NCBI RefSeq assembly: GCF_003634705.1
Contig: NZ_RBWU01000002.1
Location: forward strand, 372,001 to 436,000
Source of the DNA: Actinomadura pelletieri DSM 43383
GTDB lineage: Bacteria; Actinomycetota; Actinomycetes; Streptosporangiales; Streptosporangiaceae
Reading direction: 5' to 3'
DNA: 64,000 nucleotides
Shown in pieces: positions 1 through 9,302 of this stretch. A program made the position numbers and the translations under genes. Numbering within the stretch: the first letter of the stretch is position 1; each line of letters starts with the position of its first letter. The notes below the pieces were generated by a model. The model made no database searches, was not told the origin of the DNA, and saw only the letters and a program-made list of their open reading frames with translations.

Positions 1-1005
1 ATTCACATGGTCGGGCGTCAGCGGGGACACGCCGCCCCAGTCGTCGATCCCGGCACGCACCATCAACTCGTACTGGTCGGCGACCAGGTTCGGCGGCGCC
101 TGCACCCGGGCCTTCGGACCGAGGATGAGCCGCGTCACCGCGATCGTCGCGGCCAGCTCCTCCAGCTCGGCGTCGGGGACGTCGCGCATCTTGGTGTCGG
201 GTTTGGCGCGGAAGTTCTGCACGATCACCTCCTGGATCGCGCCGTACTCCCGCATCGTCCGCCGAATCTCGAAGATCGCGTCAGCGCGCTCCTCGACCGT
301 CTCACCGATCCCGATGAGGATGCCCGTCGTGAACGGCACGTTCGTCCGTCCGGCGTCCTCCAAAACCCGCAACCGGACGGCCGGATCCTTGTCCGGCGAC
401 CCGAAGTGCGGCCCGCCGCGCTCACTGAACAGCCGCGTCGCCGTCGTTTCCAACATCATCCCCATGGACGGCGAAACCGGCTTCAACCGCTGGAAGTCAC
501 GCCACGTCAGCACGCCCGGGTTCAGATGCGGCAGCAGCCCGGTCTCCTCCAACACCCGGATCGCCATCGCGCGCACATAGGAAAGCGTGTCGTCGTAGCC
601 ATGCGCGTCAAGCCATTCGCGGGCCTGCTTCCACCGGTCCTCGGGACGGTCCCCGAGCGTGAACAGAGCCTCCTTGCACCCCATGGCCGCGCCCTGCCGC
701 GCGATCTCCAGCACCTCGTCCGGGCTGAGATACGGCGCGTCCAACTTGTGCGGGACGGTCGCAAACGTGCAGTACCCGCAGCGGTCTCTGCACAGCCGCG
801 TCAGCGGGATGAACACCTTGCGGCTGTAGGTGATGACGCCCGGACGCCCCACGGCCTCGAGACCGGCGTCCCGGATCCGGCCCGCGTGGGCGAGCAGTTC
901 GTCGAGCTGCGCCCCACGGGCGCCCAACAGTGTCGTGGCCTCGGATCGGTCCAGTGTCTTGCCGTCACGCGCACGGGCGAGGGCCCGACGGAGCGCGGAG
1001 CTCAT
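1..1005 (-). CDS. fbiC: FO synthase, CofG half (FbiC), 3' end outside window
   Basis: Radical SAM enzyme of coenzyme F420 biosynthesis: the CofG module helps turn tyrosine and 5-amino-6-ribitylaminouracil into the deazaflavin FO. The visible 335 codons run without a stop to the window edge. The cluster motif CRDRCGYC (C-x3-C-x2-C) follows a KVFIPLTRL segment, as in CofG, and later segments such as [13 protein letters not shown] and [12 protein letters not shown] fit the TIM-barrel. In actinobacteria CofG is usually fused to CofH (about 850 aa), so the missing part is probably CofH; this is inference. Start taken at the ATG at 1005; an in-frame ATG at 1014 is equally possible and neither has a clear ribosome-binding site. 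fbiB and fbiA lie 5 kb away on the same strand. Confidence 0.93.
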   Translation of the reverse strand, partial: MSSALRRALARARDGKTLDRSEATTLLGARGAQLDELLAHAGRIRDAGLEAVGRPGVITYSRKVFIPLTRLCRDRCGYCTFATVPHKLDAPYLSPDEVLEIARQGAAMGCKEALFTLGDRPEDRWKQAREWLDAHGYDDTLSYVRAMAIRVLEETGLLPHLNPGVLTWRDFQRLKPVSPSMGMMLETTATRLFSERGGPHFGSPDKDPAVRLRVLEDAGRTNVPFTTGILIGIGETVEERADAIFEIRRTMREYGAIQEVIVQNFRAKPDTKMRDVPDAELEELAATIAVTRLILGPKARVQAPPNLVADQYELMVRAGIDDWGGVSPLTPDHVN

Positions 1006-1344
1006 GCCGTCCATACAGGCACTCTATGCCAATCGTCATATTCCGCGACCAGCCGCACCCATAGAAATTCCAGCCGCCCAGATCAGCCCACAGAGCCCCA
1101 CACCTATTCCCGGCCTGTCCCACCCGGCAACCGTCAACCCCATCCGGACGCTCGCGCGGCGACGAACCCCCCACGGCGTCGCCGCCTAGACGATATGAGT
1201 TGCCAGTGCTGCTTCGCAGTGTTCCCCTCACGCATAGACAACTCACCTCGCTCGCCTGCGCGCTGGCGGCTCGCCGTCCCACAAAGACGGCCGATGATGG
1301 ACGATCCCAAGGGCGGCGGCAAGCACGGGAAGGGGGGCACGTAG
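1006..1344. other. Gap between fbiC and the methyltransferase gene
   Basis: Divergent intergenic stretch that must hold the promoters of fbiC (minus) and of the methyltransferase (plus). Only one short reading frame ends right at the next gene: 49 codons from the ATG at 1195 to the TAG at 1342, with a Gly/Lys-rich end (DPKGGGKHGKGGT). Its last codons coincide with the purine-rich ribosome-binding site of the next gene, so the composition may simply reflect that. No core-peptide signature of a known modified-peptide family is visible. Confidence 0.5.
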
Positions 1345-2493
1345 GTGCCTGAGGCGGCGAAGCTGTCGGCACGGCTCGTCATCGAGCTGACCGACGCCGG
1401 CGACCTGACAGCGGACTGGCGACCCGCGTTCGAGGCGGTGCCTCGCCATCGGTTCATTCCCGAAACCGTGTGGGTGGAGGACGGCGACCGGTTGGTGCCG
1501 GTGGACCGGGCCGACGACAAAGCAGCGTGGTTGGAGTTGTGTTACGCCAACGATGCGGTGATCACGCAGGTGGACGACGGCGTTCCATTTCTGCCGGGGC
1601 GGGTCGGCCGGGAAATCACCAGCTCGGTTAGCCGTCCGGACGTGGTCGCCCTGATGCTGGCGGCGTTGGACGTCGAGCGCGGTATGAACGTGCTGGAGAT
1701 CGGGACCGGAACCGGGTGGAACGCGGCACTGCTGGCCGAGCGGCTCGGCTCCGACAAGGTGACCTCGGTCGAGGTCGATCCGGCGGTCGCCGATCGGGCG
1801 CGTCGTTCTCTCAGCGATGCGGGATACCCGGTCACGGTCGCGATCGGGGACGGCGCGGTCGGCTGTCGGTCGTCCGCACCCTTCGACCGGGTGATCGCCA
1901 CCGTCGCCGCCGATCGTGTGCCTCGGGCGTGGGCGGTTCAGACCCGTCCGGGTGGTCGGGTGCTGGTGCCGTGGGCCACCGACTTTCATAACGGTGCCCT
2001 GGTGTCCTTTCTGGTGGCCCGGGACGGCACCATGCGGGGCCGGATCGTGGGGAACGTGGCGTTCATGCGGCTGCGAGCCCAGCGCGGCAAGCGCGCCTCA
2101 TTGCACCGAGACGTGCGTGAGTTGGACGGCGCGCGAAAGTCGTTCACGCGGACACACCCCTATTCCGTGCTGGGCGAGTATGACGCGTCCCTCGCGATCG
2201 GGCTGAAGGTGCCGCGCTGCAAGCTAATCGTCACCCACCACGACGGTGGGGCGTACACGGCATGGCTGGTCGATCCGTGGTCGGGATCGTGGGCCTGCCT
2301 TGACCACGAGCCAGGGGCCGAACGGTTCCCGGTCCGGCAGTTCGGCGACCGGAACCTCTGGCAGGAGGTGGAGGACGCCTACCACTGGTGGCTCGGCCTT
2401 GACCGGCCCGCCGCCGACCGCTGGGGCCTGACCTTCACCTGCGAGGGCCAATACGTCTGGCTTGACGCCGAAGAACACCGGATCGACCGGTAG
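1345..2493 (+). CDS. PCMT-family O-methyltransferase with C-terminal extension
   Basis: SAM-dependent methyltransferase related to protein-L-isoaspartate O-methyltransferase. Residues 30-45 carry the family start VPRHRFIPE, then TSSVSRPDVVA, and motif I VLEIGTGTGWN at 116-126. The 382-aa length exceeds classical PCMT (about 210-230 aa); the extra C-terminal domain (from about 200, ending GLTFTCEGQYVWLDAEEHR) resembles the actinobacterial methyltransferases that accompany peptide-maturation loci (ATP-grasp or FxLD types). No ATP-grasp, radical SAM or lanthionine enzyme lies nearby, so the substrate is unknown. The GTG start is supported by GGGAAGGGGGG a few bases upstream. It converges on the ABC membrane gene ending at 2504. 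Confidence 0.85.
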   Translation: MPEAAKLSARLVIELTDAGDLTADWRPAFEAVPRHRFIPETVWVEDGDRLVPVDRADDKAAWLELCYANDAVITQVDDGVPFLPGRVGREITSSVSRPDVVALMLAALDVERGMNVLEIGTGTGWNAALLAERLGSDKVTSVEVDPAVADRARRSLSDAGYPVTVAIGDGAVGCRSSAPFDRVIATVAADRVPRAWAVQTRPGGRVLVPWATDFHNGALVSFLVARDGTMRGRIVGNVAFMRLRAQRGKRASLHRDVRELDGARKSFTRTHPYSVLGEYDASLAIGLKVPRCKLIVTHHDGGAYTAWLVDPWSGSWACLDHEPGAERFPVRQFGDRNLWQEVEDAYHWWLGLDRPAADRWGLTFTCEGQYVWLDAEEHRIDR

Positions 2494-2503
2494 GGGCGAC
2501 TCC

Positions 2504-3154
2504 TCAATTCGGTCGGAAGTGGACCGTCAGGCGGGGGAAACGCCACGGCGTGAGGGTGAATGCGGTGGCTCCGACTGCGAGGCTGGTCGCCGCTATCAGC
2601 CAGGACGCGGCGTCGCTCGACGGCTGGCCCGTCCAATTCCACCATTGCACATTGCCGACGGCGTTCAAGCCGTAATAGACGAGGGGAAACACCGTTAGGA
2701 CGGGCAGGAGCCAGTTCGTGAGCCAACCGAGGAGCCGTCCGGACAGGAGAGCCAGGCCCATCCAGACCACGAAACCCCGAATGACGAGAAGAGCCGACGC
2801 GGTGGACGTCGCCAAAGCCTCCGCAATGCCGAGGAGGACGATCGCGACCGTTGCGGCGCACACCAGATAGCCGACCTCGTAGCGGCGAAGGACGAAGGTC
2901 GCGGTCGACTGGACCTCGCTCATCGAGCTGTGCAGGCCGCCGACGACGATCGCCGCCAGGACGATGGGAATGAAGTGCCGGAAGGGCACCACCGTCATCC
3001 CATCGGCGTAGGCGGAGGGCATCCACAAGTTCCACGACCCCGCGACGCCATCCGCGGCCGCAACGGCCGGAATCCCGATGAGGGTGCCGTAGGGGTGGTG
3101 CGCTCGCAGAAAGCGCCAGACGGTTCGCCCCTTTCTAAGCACAGGGCGTCCCAT
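2504..3154 (-). CDS. Integral membrane protein, third gene of ABC transporter operon
   Basis: About 216 aa with roughly six hydrophobic segments (for example HFIPIVLAAIVVGGLHSS, GYLVCAATVAIVLLGIAEAL, LLPVLTVFPLVYYGL) and little else. It follows the permease gene with a short overlap, so it is probably an extra membrane subunit of the same transporter; no family was recognised. The open frame extends up to 3298, but the upstream gene occupies that DNA until 3135, so the ATG at 3154 (or the GTG at 3142) is the likely start. Confidence 0.65.
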   Translation of the reverse strand: MGRPVLRKGRTVWRFLRAHHPYGTLIGIPAVAAADGVAGSWNLWMPSAYADGMTVVPFRHFIPIVLAAIVVGGLHSSMSEVQSTATFVLRRYEVGYLVCAATVAIVLLGIAEALATSTASALLVIRGFVVWMGLALLSGRLLGWLTNWLLPVLTVFPLVYYGLNAVGNVQWWNWTGQPSSDAASWLIAATSLAVGATAFTLTPWRFPRLTVHFRPN

Positions 3155-4391
3155 TGATTTGGTCGATCCGTTGTTTCGCCCACTGGAACTGGGTCGTCTC
3201 GGGCTGCTTGACGAGGGCGCCGATCTGCCGCAGGTCGACACCGGGTGGGCCGCCGCCGACACTCGCGGGCTGACCGGCGTTGTTGGCCCACGCCTCAAGC
3301 CAGATAGTCAACTCGAAGGTGGCGCGCATGTGACGGTCCTCGGCCGCCTGGTTCGCGGCGGGACAATACGGTTTCACGGTCTCTTGGAGGACGGAACTCG
3401 CCATGTTCGGAGAGACCGACCACATGCTTCCCTCGATAATCTGAAATCCCGCGTACTTGTCTTCCCCGAGCCCCGCCTCCATGAAGGTAGAGGGCACCTT
3501 GAACCTGTCCGAGGGGAGGGAGGCCAGCCTATTCGCCATCTTCTCCAGTTCAGGCAGGTACTTCCGATCCTCCGGCCAGACGCAAACCCTGGGTGTTCCT
3601 TTGGAGCACAGAGGTTCAGCTGGTGCGGCCCTCTCTGTCTGGAGTGATGCGCCCAACGCTATTTCATAGGTCACGACGACAAGACCCACGCAGATCCCGG
3701 CCGCCGTCAAGCGAGGCATGAGGCCGGAGCGCCAACGTTGCGTTCCCTTCGCTGCGGCCAGGGGAATGAGCAGGGCCAAACCCGTGATCGCCGCCGCGAG
3801 TACGAGTCGTGTCGTGAGAGCGGAATCGACGACCTCGACCTGTGGGTGGCCGGAGAGGACGAACAGTCCGAGCGACTGCCCGAACAGACCGAGCAGGACG
3901 AAGACACCAATCCCGCAGCAGACCGGCGCCATGAACGCCGAACGTGCCCAACGGCCGATCGCATGCCCCACGGCCGCGCAGCCGACCACGTTCCCCATTC
4001 CCAGCAATACATATCCTGGCCAAAGGAACCCGGAACCCGCGTCGGGCAGGCTCACCACCGTCGCCGCGGCCACTCCAACGCCGTAGGCGAGCATTCCGTA
4101 GGCCAACGTGCACGCCAGGAGCGCGATCTCCGGCCGCCAGCTCGGCAGCGCGGAGGCCCGCAACTGTTCGGCGAAACCGTGGCGGTGCGCTCGCCCGGCG
4201 GCCCAGGTCGCCGATGCCGCGAGGGCCGGTCCGAAGAACAGCGACGGGATCTGTGCCGCCGCGCTCGCCTGCGGCCATACGCCTATCCAGTACGTGTCCC
4301 GGCCGAACAACGCCGCGAGATCGATGCAGACGAGAACCGGGAACAACCAACGAAGGGGCGAGCGCCGCACCTCTGTCCAGAACATGCGCAT
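3135..4391 (-). CDS. ABC transporter permease with large C-terminal non-membrane domain
   Basis: 418 aa. The first 250 residues hold about six membrane segments (RWLFPVLVCIDLAALF near the N-terminus, then FVLLGLFGQSLGLFVL and LVLAAAITGLALLIPLAA). The last about 160 residues form a soluble, probably extracytoplasmic domain with paired cysteines (LCSKGTPRVCVWPEDR) and a conserved-looking NRLASLPSDRFKVP. This matches actinomycete ABC-2-like permeases that carry a trailing sensor-like domain. It overlaps the ATPase stop by four bases (ATGA at 4390-4393), implying translational coupling. Cargo is unknown; the neighbouring secreted cysteine protein is one candidate. Confidence 0.75.
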   Translation of the reverse strand: MRMFWTEVRRSPLRWLFPVLVCIDLAALFGRDTYWIGVWPQASAAAQIPSLFFGPALAASATWAAGRAHRHGFAEQLRASALPSWRPEIALLACTLAYGMLAYGVGVAAATVVSLPDAGSGFLWPGYVLLGMGNVVGCAAVGHAIGRWARSAFMAPVCCGIGVFVLLGLFGQSLGLFVLSGHPQVEVVDSALTTRLVLAAAITGLALLIPLAAAKGTQRWRSGLMPRLTAAGICVGLVVVTYEIALGASLQTERAAPAEPLCSKGTPRVCVWPEDRKYLPELEKMANRLASLPSDRFKVPSTFMEAGLGEDKYAGFQIIEGSMWSVSPNMASSVLQETVKPYCPAANQAAEDRHMRATFELTIWLEAWANNAGQPASVGGGPPGVDLRQIGALVKQPETTQFQWAKQRIDQINGTPCA

Positions 4392-5143
4392 CAGGCGGGC
4401 ACCTCATTGCCCGCGAGCACCGTCATGTAGCCCTTTTCAAGAGGGTTGTCGCCAGGGGCGTCCGGTGACGCGATCTCAGCCAGTTCACGAGGTGGGCCGT
4501 AATAAAGAAACCGTCCCTCGCTCATCACGATGACGTTGTCGCAGATGGCGGAGACGTCCTCGACCAGATGTGTGCTCAACACGATGGCGGTGTTCTCCAA
4601 CGACCGGAGAAGCCCGCGGAACTCCAGCCGTTGCGCCGGGTCCAGCCCCACGGTCGGCTCATCGAGCAGAAGCAACTTGGGCGAGCCGACGATGGCCGAG
4701 GCGATTCCGGCGCGCCGCAGCATCCCGCCGGAGAGGGCTTTCATCTTCGTTTTCTGCCTGCCCGCGAGCCCCACCGCCTCGATGGCGTTGACCGTGGCCT
4801 CGTGGGCCCGCCGTCCTGGAACCCCACGTAACCAGGAGCAATAGCGAACGAAGTCGTACACGGTGAAGGCGGGCAGGTAGCCGAACTCCTGCGGCAGGTA
4901 GCCGATACCCCGCCGCGCCTTCCTGGCCGTCCGTTCCGAGGCCACCCGGGTGCCGCAGATCTCCACCGTTCCGCTCCGCGGCGGAGTCGTGGTCGCCAGC
5001 GTCCGCAGCAGAGTCGTCTTTCCCGCCCCGTTGGGGCCGAGCAGGCCGAGCACACCCGGACCGATTTCCAGATCGACCCCGGCAAGGACATTGGTACGCC
5101 CGTAACCCTGCACCAGCCCCGACACCCGCACAATAGCGTCCAC
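4391..5143 (-). CDS. ABC transporter ATP-binding protein
   Basis: 250-aa cytoplasmic ATPase. Walker A GPNGAGKTT near residue 37, Q-loop in IGYLPQEFGYLP, signature LSGGMLRRAGIA, Walker B LLLLDEPTVGLD and the switch histidine in VLSTHLVEDV are all present, so it should be active. It is the CcmA-like exporter type. It is the first gene of a three-gene operon with the permease (ATGA overlap) and a further membrane protein. A small secreted protein is encoded just upstream on the same strand. Confidence 0.93.
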   Translation of the reverse strand: MDAIVRVSGLVQGYGRTNVLAGVDLEIGPGVLGLLGPNGAGKTTLLRTLATTTPPRSGTVEICGTRVASERTARKARRGIGYLPQEFGYLPAFTVYDFVRYCSWLRGVPGRRAHEATVNAIEAVGLAGRQKTKMKALSGGMLRRAGIASAIVGSPKLLLLDEPTVGLDPAQRLEFRGLLRSLENTAIVLSTHLVEDVSAICDNVIVMSEGRFLYYGPPRELAEIASPDAPGDNPLEKGYMTVLAGNEVPA

Positions 5144-5267
5144 TTCGTCCCCAAATCCGAGGACCGGTGCCCTTGGATCAGGATATGGGCACCGGCCACC
5201 TCATTCGATGATCAAGCGCGAGACCATTGAGGGATGATACATGCCTCGCGGTGACCTCTTGGCTAAT

Positions 5268-5597
5268 CTACGCGGGCCAGGTCGAGGCTTTCCTTACCTT
5301 GATGGTGCACTCACCGCTGCCGAATCCGGAGTAGTGGCGCCCTGTGGTCAGGGCATAGGGGCCACGGGTACTCCACCCCGTTCCCGGCATGCAGTAACCC
5401 TGGGTGCCGACCGAGCCCCTTCCTGTGTACGGCGTGCAGTAGCCAGACCAGGAGGTATTCCACCACTTGGCGTAACAGCCGTAGGAGGTTTTGGGGCTGG
5501 TCCCTCCCGCGTTCGCCGTGGATGCCAGGACTAAGCCCGCTCCGGATAGAGTGATCCCGAGAATTGCACCTTGGATGATCACTTTGATAGGAGTCAT
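5268..5597 (-). CDS. Small secreted protein with four cysteines
   Basis: 109 aa with a Sec-type signal peptide: basic MTPIK, hydrophobic GAILGITLSGAGLVLAS, cleavage likely after ANA. The mature part (about 80 aa) is rich in Gly, Tyr, Ser, Thr and Trp and has four cysteines (YGCYAKWW, GYCTP, GYCMPG, GECTI), consistent with two disulfides. It resembles the many actinomycete exported peptides of unknown role. Start ATG at 5597 follows GGAGG. It precedes the ABC genes on the same strand with a 124-bp gap, so transporter cargo or a sensed ligand is possible but unproven. Confidence 0.7.
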   Translation of the reverse strand: MTPIKVIIQGAILGITLSGAGLVLASTANAGGTSPKTSYGCYAKWWNTSWSGYCTPYTGRGSVGTQGYCMPGTGWSTRGPYALTTGRHYSGFGSGECTIKVRKASTWPA

Positions 5598-5944
5598 CCA
5601 GCCTCCGTTCGTCGTGGGACATCATGATCTGGTCGATGTGTGGGCATTTGGTCAGATCGTCCACCATCTGTTGTCTTGATGACCACGTCAATCTTAAGCG
5701 ATGTCGATTGAGAGGGCGTGCGCAAGTCACATAAGTGTGCACTTGTGGTGATTGGCGAGTTCCGGGTGGCCGTAGGCGGACGGCGCGCTGTCGCTTGTTC
5801 GACGAAAGGGCGGCAAGTGGGTGCCCGACCGTGCGGCTCTGTCCGCTCGCAGAGGCGGGATGCCCGACCCGCTGTCGAGCATCAGGAATCGACCGTCACT
5901 GGTGAGGGCCAGTACGTCGACTATGGATGCGGGGGTGGGTGTGG
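5598..5944. other. Gap between fbiB and the secreted protein gene
   Basis: No convincing gene. It must hold the promoter of the secreted-protein gene (minus) and the 3' flank of fbiB. A minus-strand open frame here (ending near 5727) contains a short stretch, VDVLALTSDGRFLMLDSG, that could be an eroded protein remnant, but it has no start or partner sequence I can recognise. Confidence 0.5.
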
Positions 5945-7231
5945 TTAGCGGGTTTCTATGAAGGCGTCTGGGTTGCGTGGGGGACGGTTGCGTGGGGGTG
6001 CGGCGGGGTGGCCTATGCCTACGGCGCCCATGGGGTCCCAGGTGGACGAGAGGTCTAGGGTCTCGCGGACGACTTCGCGGCAGAACATCGTGCTGGAGAC
6101 CCAGCAGGAGCCGAGGCCCTCTACTGCCAGGGCTACCAGGAGGTTTTCCACGCCTGCTCCGGTGGCTACGACGAACATTTCGCGTTCGGCCCGGGAGCGG
6201 CGTTCGTCCGGGTAGTCGTGGGAGCCGTCCATGACCAGGCACGGGACGACCAGGTAGGGGGCGCGGCGCAGGACCTCGCCGCGGCGTAGGCGTTTGGTGA
6301 TCGACTCCTTGGAGAAGCCGTCGCGGCGCAGGTCGGCCTCCCAGGCGTCGCGCATCGCGTCCAGGAGGCGGGTGCGGGACTCCGGCGACTCCAGCAGGAC
6401 GAAGCGCCACGGGGTGGTGTGGTGGGGGGCGGGGGCCGTGATGGCGGCGGCGACGGCGCGGCGTACCGCCGCGGGGTCGACCGGGTCGGGAGTGAACTCG
6501 CGGATGGTGCGGCGGGCCGCCAGGACTTCCGAGGGGCCGTAGCGGAACATGTCCTCGGCGGGTGGACGGATCAGTGCGCGGGCGCCGGGGCCGTCCTCCT
6601 TCGTGACCAGGTCGGAGAGGCCGCGTACGACGGCTATGGGAACACCGTCCAGCTTGCCCTTGACCAGTTCGGCCGCCGCGGCGATCTCGTCGGCGACCGC
6701 GGTGATGGTCGCGTCGAGGCGGTTTCCGTGTGGGTCGGCCTGGCCGCGCAGGTCGTGCAGGGGTTCCAGGCCTGCGGCGCCGATCGCGGCGTCGGTGAGG
6801 CCGTTGCGCCAGGGGCGGCCCAGCGTGTCGGAGACGATCACGGCGACGTTCGCGCCGGTGCGGTCGCGGACGCCCGCGCGGATGCGGCGGGCCGAGGCGT
6901 CCGGGTCTTCGGGGAGGAGCAGGACGGTGCCCGGTTCGGTGTTGGAGGCGTCCACTCCGGCGGCGGCCAGGACCAGGCCGTGACGGGTCTCGACGATCCG
7001 GGTCTCGCCGTGGGCGTGGGTGCGGCGCGCGATGACTCTGACCGTTTCGGCCTCGATGGCCGCCTCACGGTCGGCGGCGAACCGGATCCGGCCCTCCGCC
7101 TTGCTGACGATCTTGGACGTGACGACCAGTACATCGCCGTCCGCGACGGTCTCGGCGGGGATCAGCGCGGCGATGTCGTCGCCCTCGGTGACCTCGGGCA
7201 GGCCCGGAATTCCGAAGACCTCCAGGTTCAT
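5945..7231 (-). CDS. fbiB: F420:L-glutamate ligase / dehydro-F420-0 reductase (FbiB)
   Basis: 428-aa two-domain enzyme of F420 biosynthesis. The N-terminal CofE-like domain (about 1-245) adds gamma-linked glutamates to F420-0; it starts [12 protein letters not shown] and holds [17 protein letters not shown] and [14 protein letters not shown]. The C-terminal nitroreductase-fold domain (about 250-428, from [13 protein letters not shown]) binds FMN and reduces dehydro-F420. The fusion is typical of actinobacteria. A longer open frame reaches 7816, but the ATG at 7231 overlaps the fbiA stop by four bases and starts the known N-terminus. Confidence 0.96.
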   Translation of the reverse strand: MNLEVFGIPGLPEVTEGDDIAALIPAETVADGDVLVVTSKIVSKAEGRIRFAADREAAIEAETVRVIARRTHAHGETRIVETRHGLVLAAAGVDASNTEPGTVLLLPEDPDASARRIRAGVRDRTGANVAVIVSDTLGRPWRNGLTDAAIGAAGLEPLHDLRGQADPHGNRLDATITAVADEIAAAAELVKGKLDGVPIAVVRGLSDLVTKEDGPGARALIRPPAEDMFRYGPSEVLAARRTIREFTPDPVDPAAVRRAVAAAITAPAPHHTTPWRFVLLESPESRTRLLDAMRDAWEADLRRDGFSKESITKRLRRGEVLRRAPYLVVPCLVMDGSHDYPDERRSRAEREMFVVATGAGVENLLVALAVEGLGSCWVSSTMFCREVVRETLDLSSTWDPMGAVGIGHPAAPPRNRPPRNPDAFIETR

Positions 7232-8172
7232 CGGGCCTCCTTCAGTTCGACGGCGAGGTCGACGGCCGCGCGGGCGAGGGCGGCCGTGGCGTCCGGGTCG
7301 GTCATCAGGAGCGGGCGGGAGCGGACCTCGATGTCCTTGACGTGGACGTTCGTGTCGGTCTCCGCGACGAGCCAGCCGTCCAGGAGGTCGGGGCCGTACA
7401 GTTCGGCGACTGCTTGGGCGGAGGTGTCCACGCCGATGGCGGTCAGGCAGGCGTCCGCCATGCCGCGTACGGGGGCGGTGCCGATGATCGGTGAGACGCC
7501 GACCACGGTCTTCGCCGCGACCGCGTCCCGGATGCCGGGCACGGACAGGATCGTCCCGATACTGACGACCGGGTTGGACGGCGGCAGGACCACGACATCG
7601 GCGGCCTCGATCGCCTCCAGCACGCCCGGGGCCGGTGCCGAATCCTCTGCGCCGACCGCCGCGATCGACAGTGCCGGAACCGATGCCCGCAGCCGCACCC
7701 ACCATTCCTGGAAATGGATCGCGCGGCGCCCCTGCTCGTCCTCGATCACCACATGGGTCTCGACCTGATCGTCGGTCATCGGGATGAGCCGCACGCCCGG
7801 CTTCCACCGGTCGCACAGCGCCTCCGTCACCGCGGAGAGTTCGTATCCCGCGGCGAGCATCTGCGTCCGGACGATATGCGTCGCGAAATCGCGGTCGCCG
7901 AGCCCGAACCAGTTCGGGCCGACGCCGTACGCGCCGAGTTCCTCCTTGACGGTGAACGTCTCGTCCGTCCGGCCCCAGCCCTGCTCCTCGTTGATGCCGC
8001 CGCCGAGGGTGTACATCACGGTGTCCAGGTCAGGGCACACACGCAGGCCGAACAAGGAGATGTCGTCCCCCGTGTTGCCGATCACGGTGATCTCCGCCTC
8101 GGGGAGGGCCGACCGGAGCCCGCGCAGGAAGCGGGCGCCCCCGATACCGCCCGCCAGCGCCACGATCTTCAT
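7228..8172 (-). CDS. fbiA: Phosphoenolpyruvate transferase of F420 biosynthesis (FbiA/CofD)
   Basis: 314-aa CofD-family enzyme that transfers the activated phosphoenolpyruvyl (or lactyl) moiety to FO, giving dehydro-F420-0. Starts [19 protein letters not shown], the phosphate-binding loop of the family, followed by [19 protein letters not shown] and [14 protein letters not shown], which bind substrate and metal. It is first in a two-gene operon with fbiB (ATGA overlap). The activating guanylyltransferase FbiD is not in the window. Confidence 0.96.
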   Translation of the reverse strand: MKIVALAGGIGGARFLRGLRSALPEAEITVIGNTGDDISLFGLRVCPDLDTVMYTLGGGINEEQGWGRTDETFTVKEELGAYGVGPNWFGLGDRDFATHIVRTQMLAAGYELSAVTEALCDRWKPGVRLIPMTDDQVETHVVIEDEQGRRAIHFQEWWVRLRASVPALSIAAVGAEDSAPAPGVLEAIEAADVVVLPPSNPVVSIGTILSVPGIRDAVAAKTVVGVSPIIGTAPVRGMADACLTAIGVDTSAQAVAELYGPDLLDGWLVAETDTNVHVKDIEVRSRPLLMTDPDATAALARAAVDLAVELKEAR

Positions 8173-8233
8173 GGGAGCACCCTATTCATCACGCGACCCG
8201 GCGCCCCGTCCAGCCCGGTGGTGACGGGCGGTT

Positions 8234-8276
8234 CCGGTGGGGTCACGCCACCGGGTCGAAGTATGCAAAGCTTTGC
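8234..8276. promoter_or_regulatory. Inverted repeat and palindrome between divergent fbiA and membrane-protein genes
   Basis: Two symmetrical elements lie in the 140-bp divergent gap: CCGGTGG (8234-8240) pairs with CCACCGG (8248-8254), and a perfect 12-bp palindrome GCAAAGCTTTGC spans 8265-8276. The position suits an operator acting on one or both promoters. The regulator is unknown. Confidence 0.35.
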
Positions 8277-8312
8277 CGTGTAATCGGGTTGCCTCGGTCT
8301 GGAGAATTCACC

Positions 8313-9212
8313 GTGAACAAGGAAGCCGTCCAGCGCATGCGCGAACCGGCCGCCTGGGTACTGGTCGTCTCGGCGGGTCTGCAATTGCTCGCGGGCATCA
8401 TCAACCTTCTCGGCAACGACGGTGACTTCTCGTTCCGCGCCCTGAACGAGACCAGGGACGGGTTGTTCCTCTACGTCGGGGCCGTCGCTCTCCTCGTCCT
8501 GGCCGTCGTGCTGGTGACGTCCGGCGAGGCGACGCCCACCCCGCAGGCCCGGACGATCGCCACGGGAGCGCTCGGGGTCCTCGGCGGCATCGCCCTGTTC
8601 GGGGTGCTGTGCTGGCTGGGCGGGATGCTCGCCGACGGTGACGCCGTGCGGGCCGTCACGAAGCTGACGACGTTCCTGGTCGGCGCGAGCAAACTCGCGA
8701 TCGTCGGTGTCGGTGGCTGGTACGTCTACACCGTCTTTCAGGGGTTGCAGCCGGCGCGTCCGCAGATGCAGCAGGGTTACGGCTACCAGCCCGGACAGCC
8801 GGGGCAGCCGGGCTACGGGCAGCAGGCCTACGGCCAGCAGCAGGCCTACGGTCAGCCCGGTCAGCAGTACCAGCAGTACGGCCAGCAGCCGGGCGCTGAG
8901 GGCCAGCAGGCGGCGCAGCAGTACGGGCAGCAGCAGTACGGTCAGCCCCAGCAGTACGGTCAGCAGGACTACCAGCAGTACCAGCAGTACGCCCAGCAGG
9001 CGGACCAATCGGCCCAGCCCGCCCAGCCCGCTCAGCAGCAGCCCACCGAGCAGGAAGAGATGGGCGAGTGGACGCGCGCCTACGGCGGCGGTGCCCAGGA
9101 ACAGGGCCCGCAGGGCACGCAACCCGCGCCGCCGCAGCCGGGCGCGGGCGAGCAGCGCGCCGAAGAGGGCGGCGACTGGTACCGCGACAACCGGCCTCCG
9201 CCGCCGCAGTAA
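8313..9212 (+). CDS. Membrane protein with long Gln/Tyr/Gly-rich tail
   Basis: 299 aa. Residues 1-145 hold about four membrane segments (WVLVVSAGLQLLAGIINLL, GLFLYVGAVALLVLAVVLV, GALGVLGGIALFGVLCWLGG, GASKLAIVGVGGWYVYTVF). From about 150 to 250 the sequence is built of short YGQQ, QQYGQ and GQPGQ units, almost without charge, ending in an acidic and proline-rich stretch. The tail is presumably cytoplasmic and disordered. The GTG at 8313 is chosen over the TTG at 8289 because GGAGA sits seven bases upstream. Function unknown; it is divergent from fbiA. Confidence 0.75.
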   Translation: MNKEAVQRMREPAAWVLVVSAGLQLLAGIINLLGNDGDFSFRALNETRDGLFLYVGAVALLVLAVVLVTSGEATPTPQARTIATGALGVLGGIALFGVLCWLGGMLADGDAVRAVTKLTTFLVGASKLAIVGVGGWYVYTVFQGLQPARPQMQQGYGYQPGQPGQPGYGQQAYGQQQAYGQPGQQYQQYGQQPGAEGQQAAQQYGQQQYGQPQQYGQQDYQQYQQYAQQADQSAQPAQPAQQQPTEQEEMGEWTRAYGGGAQEQGPQGTQPAPPQPGAGEQRAEEGGDWYRDNRPPPPQ

Positions 9213-9302
9213 CCGGTTTCTTCGCTCAAAGGGTGATGACGGTCATCCCGGCATAACCCTCTATGTCGCCCGGAAAGCCTTCCGGCTTGACGGGACAGGC
9301 AC

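Noticed and set aside
7..1344. 445-codon plus-strand open frame over fbiC
   Set aside because: It is antisense to a clear radical SAM protein and is only a GC-rich shadow frame; at most the last 49 codons could be independent.
5945..7816. 623-codon reading of fbiB
   Set aside because: The extra N-terminal part is antisense-free but overlaps fbiA out of frame; the ATG at 7231 with ATGA coupling gives the true FbiB N-terminus.
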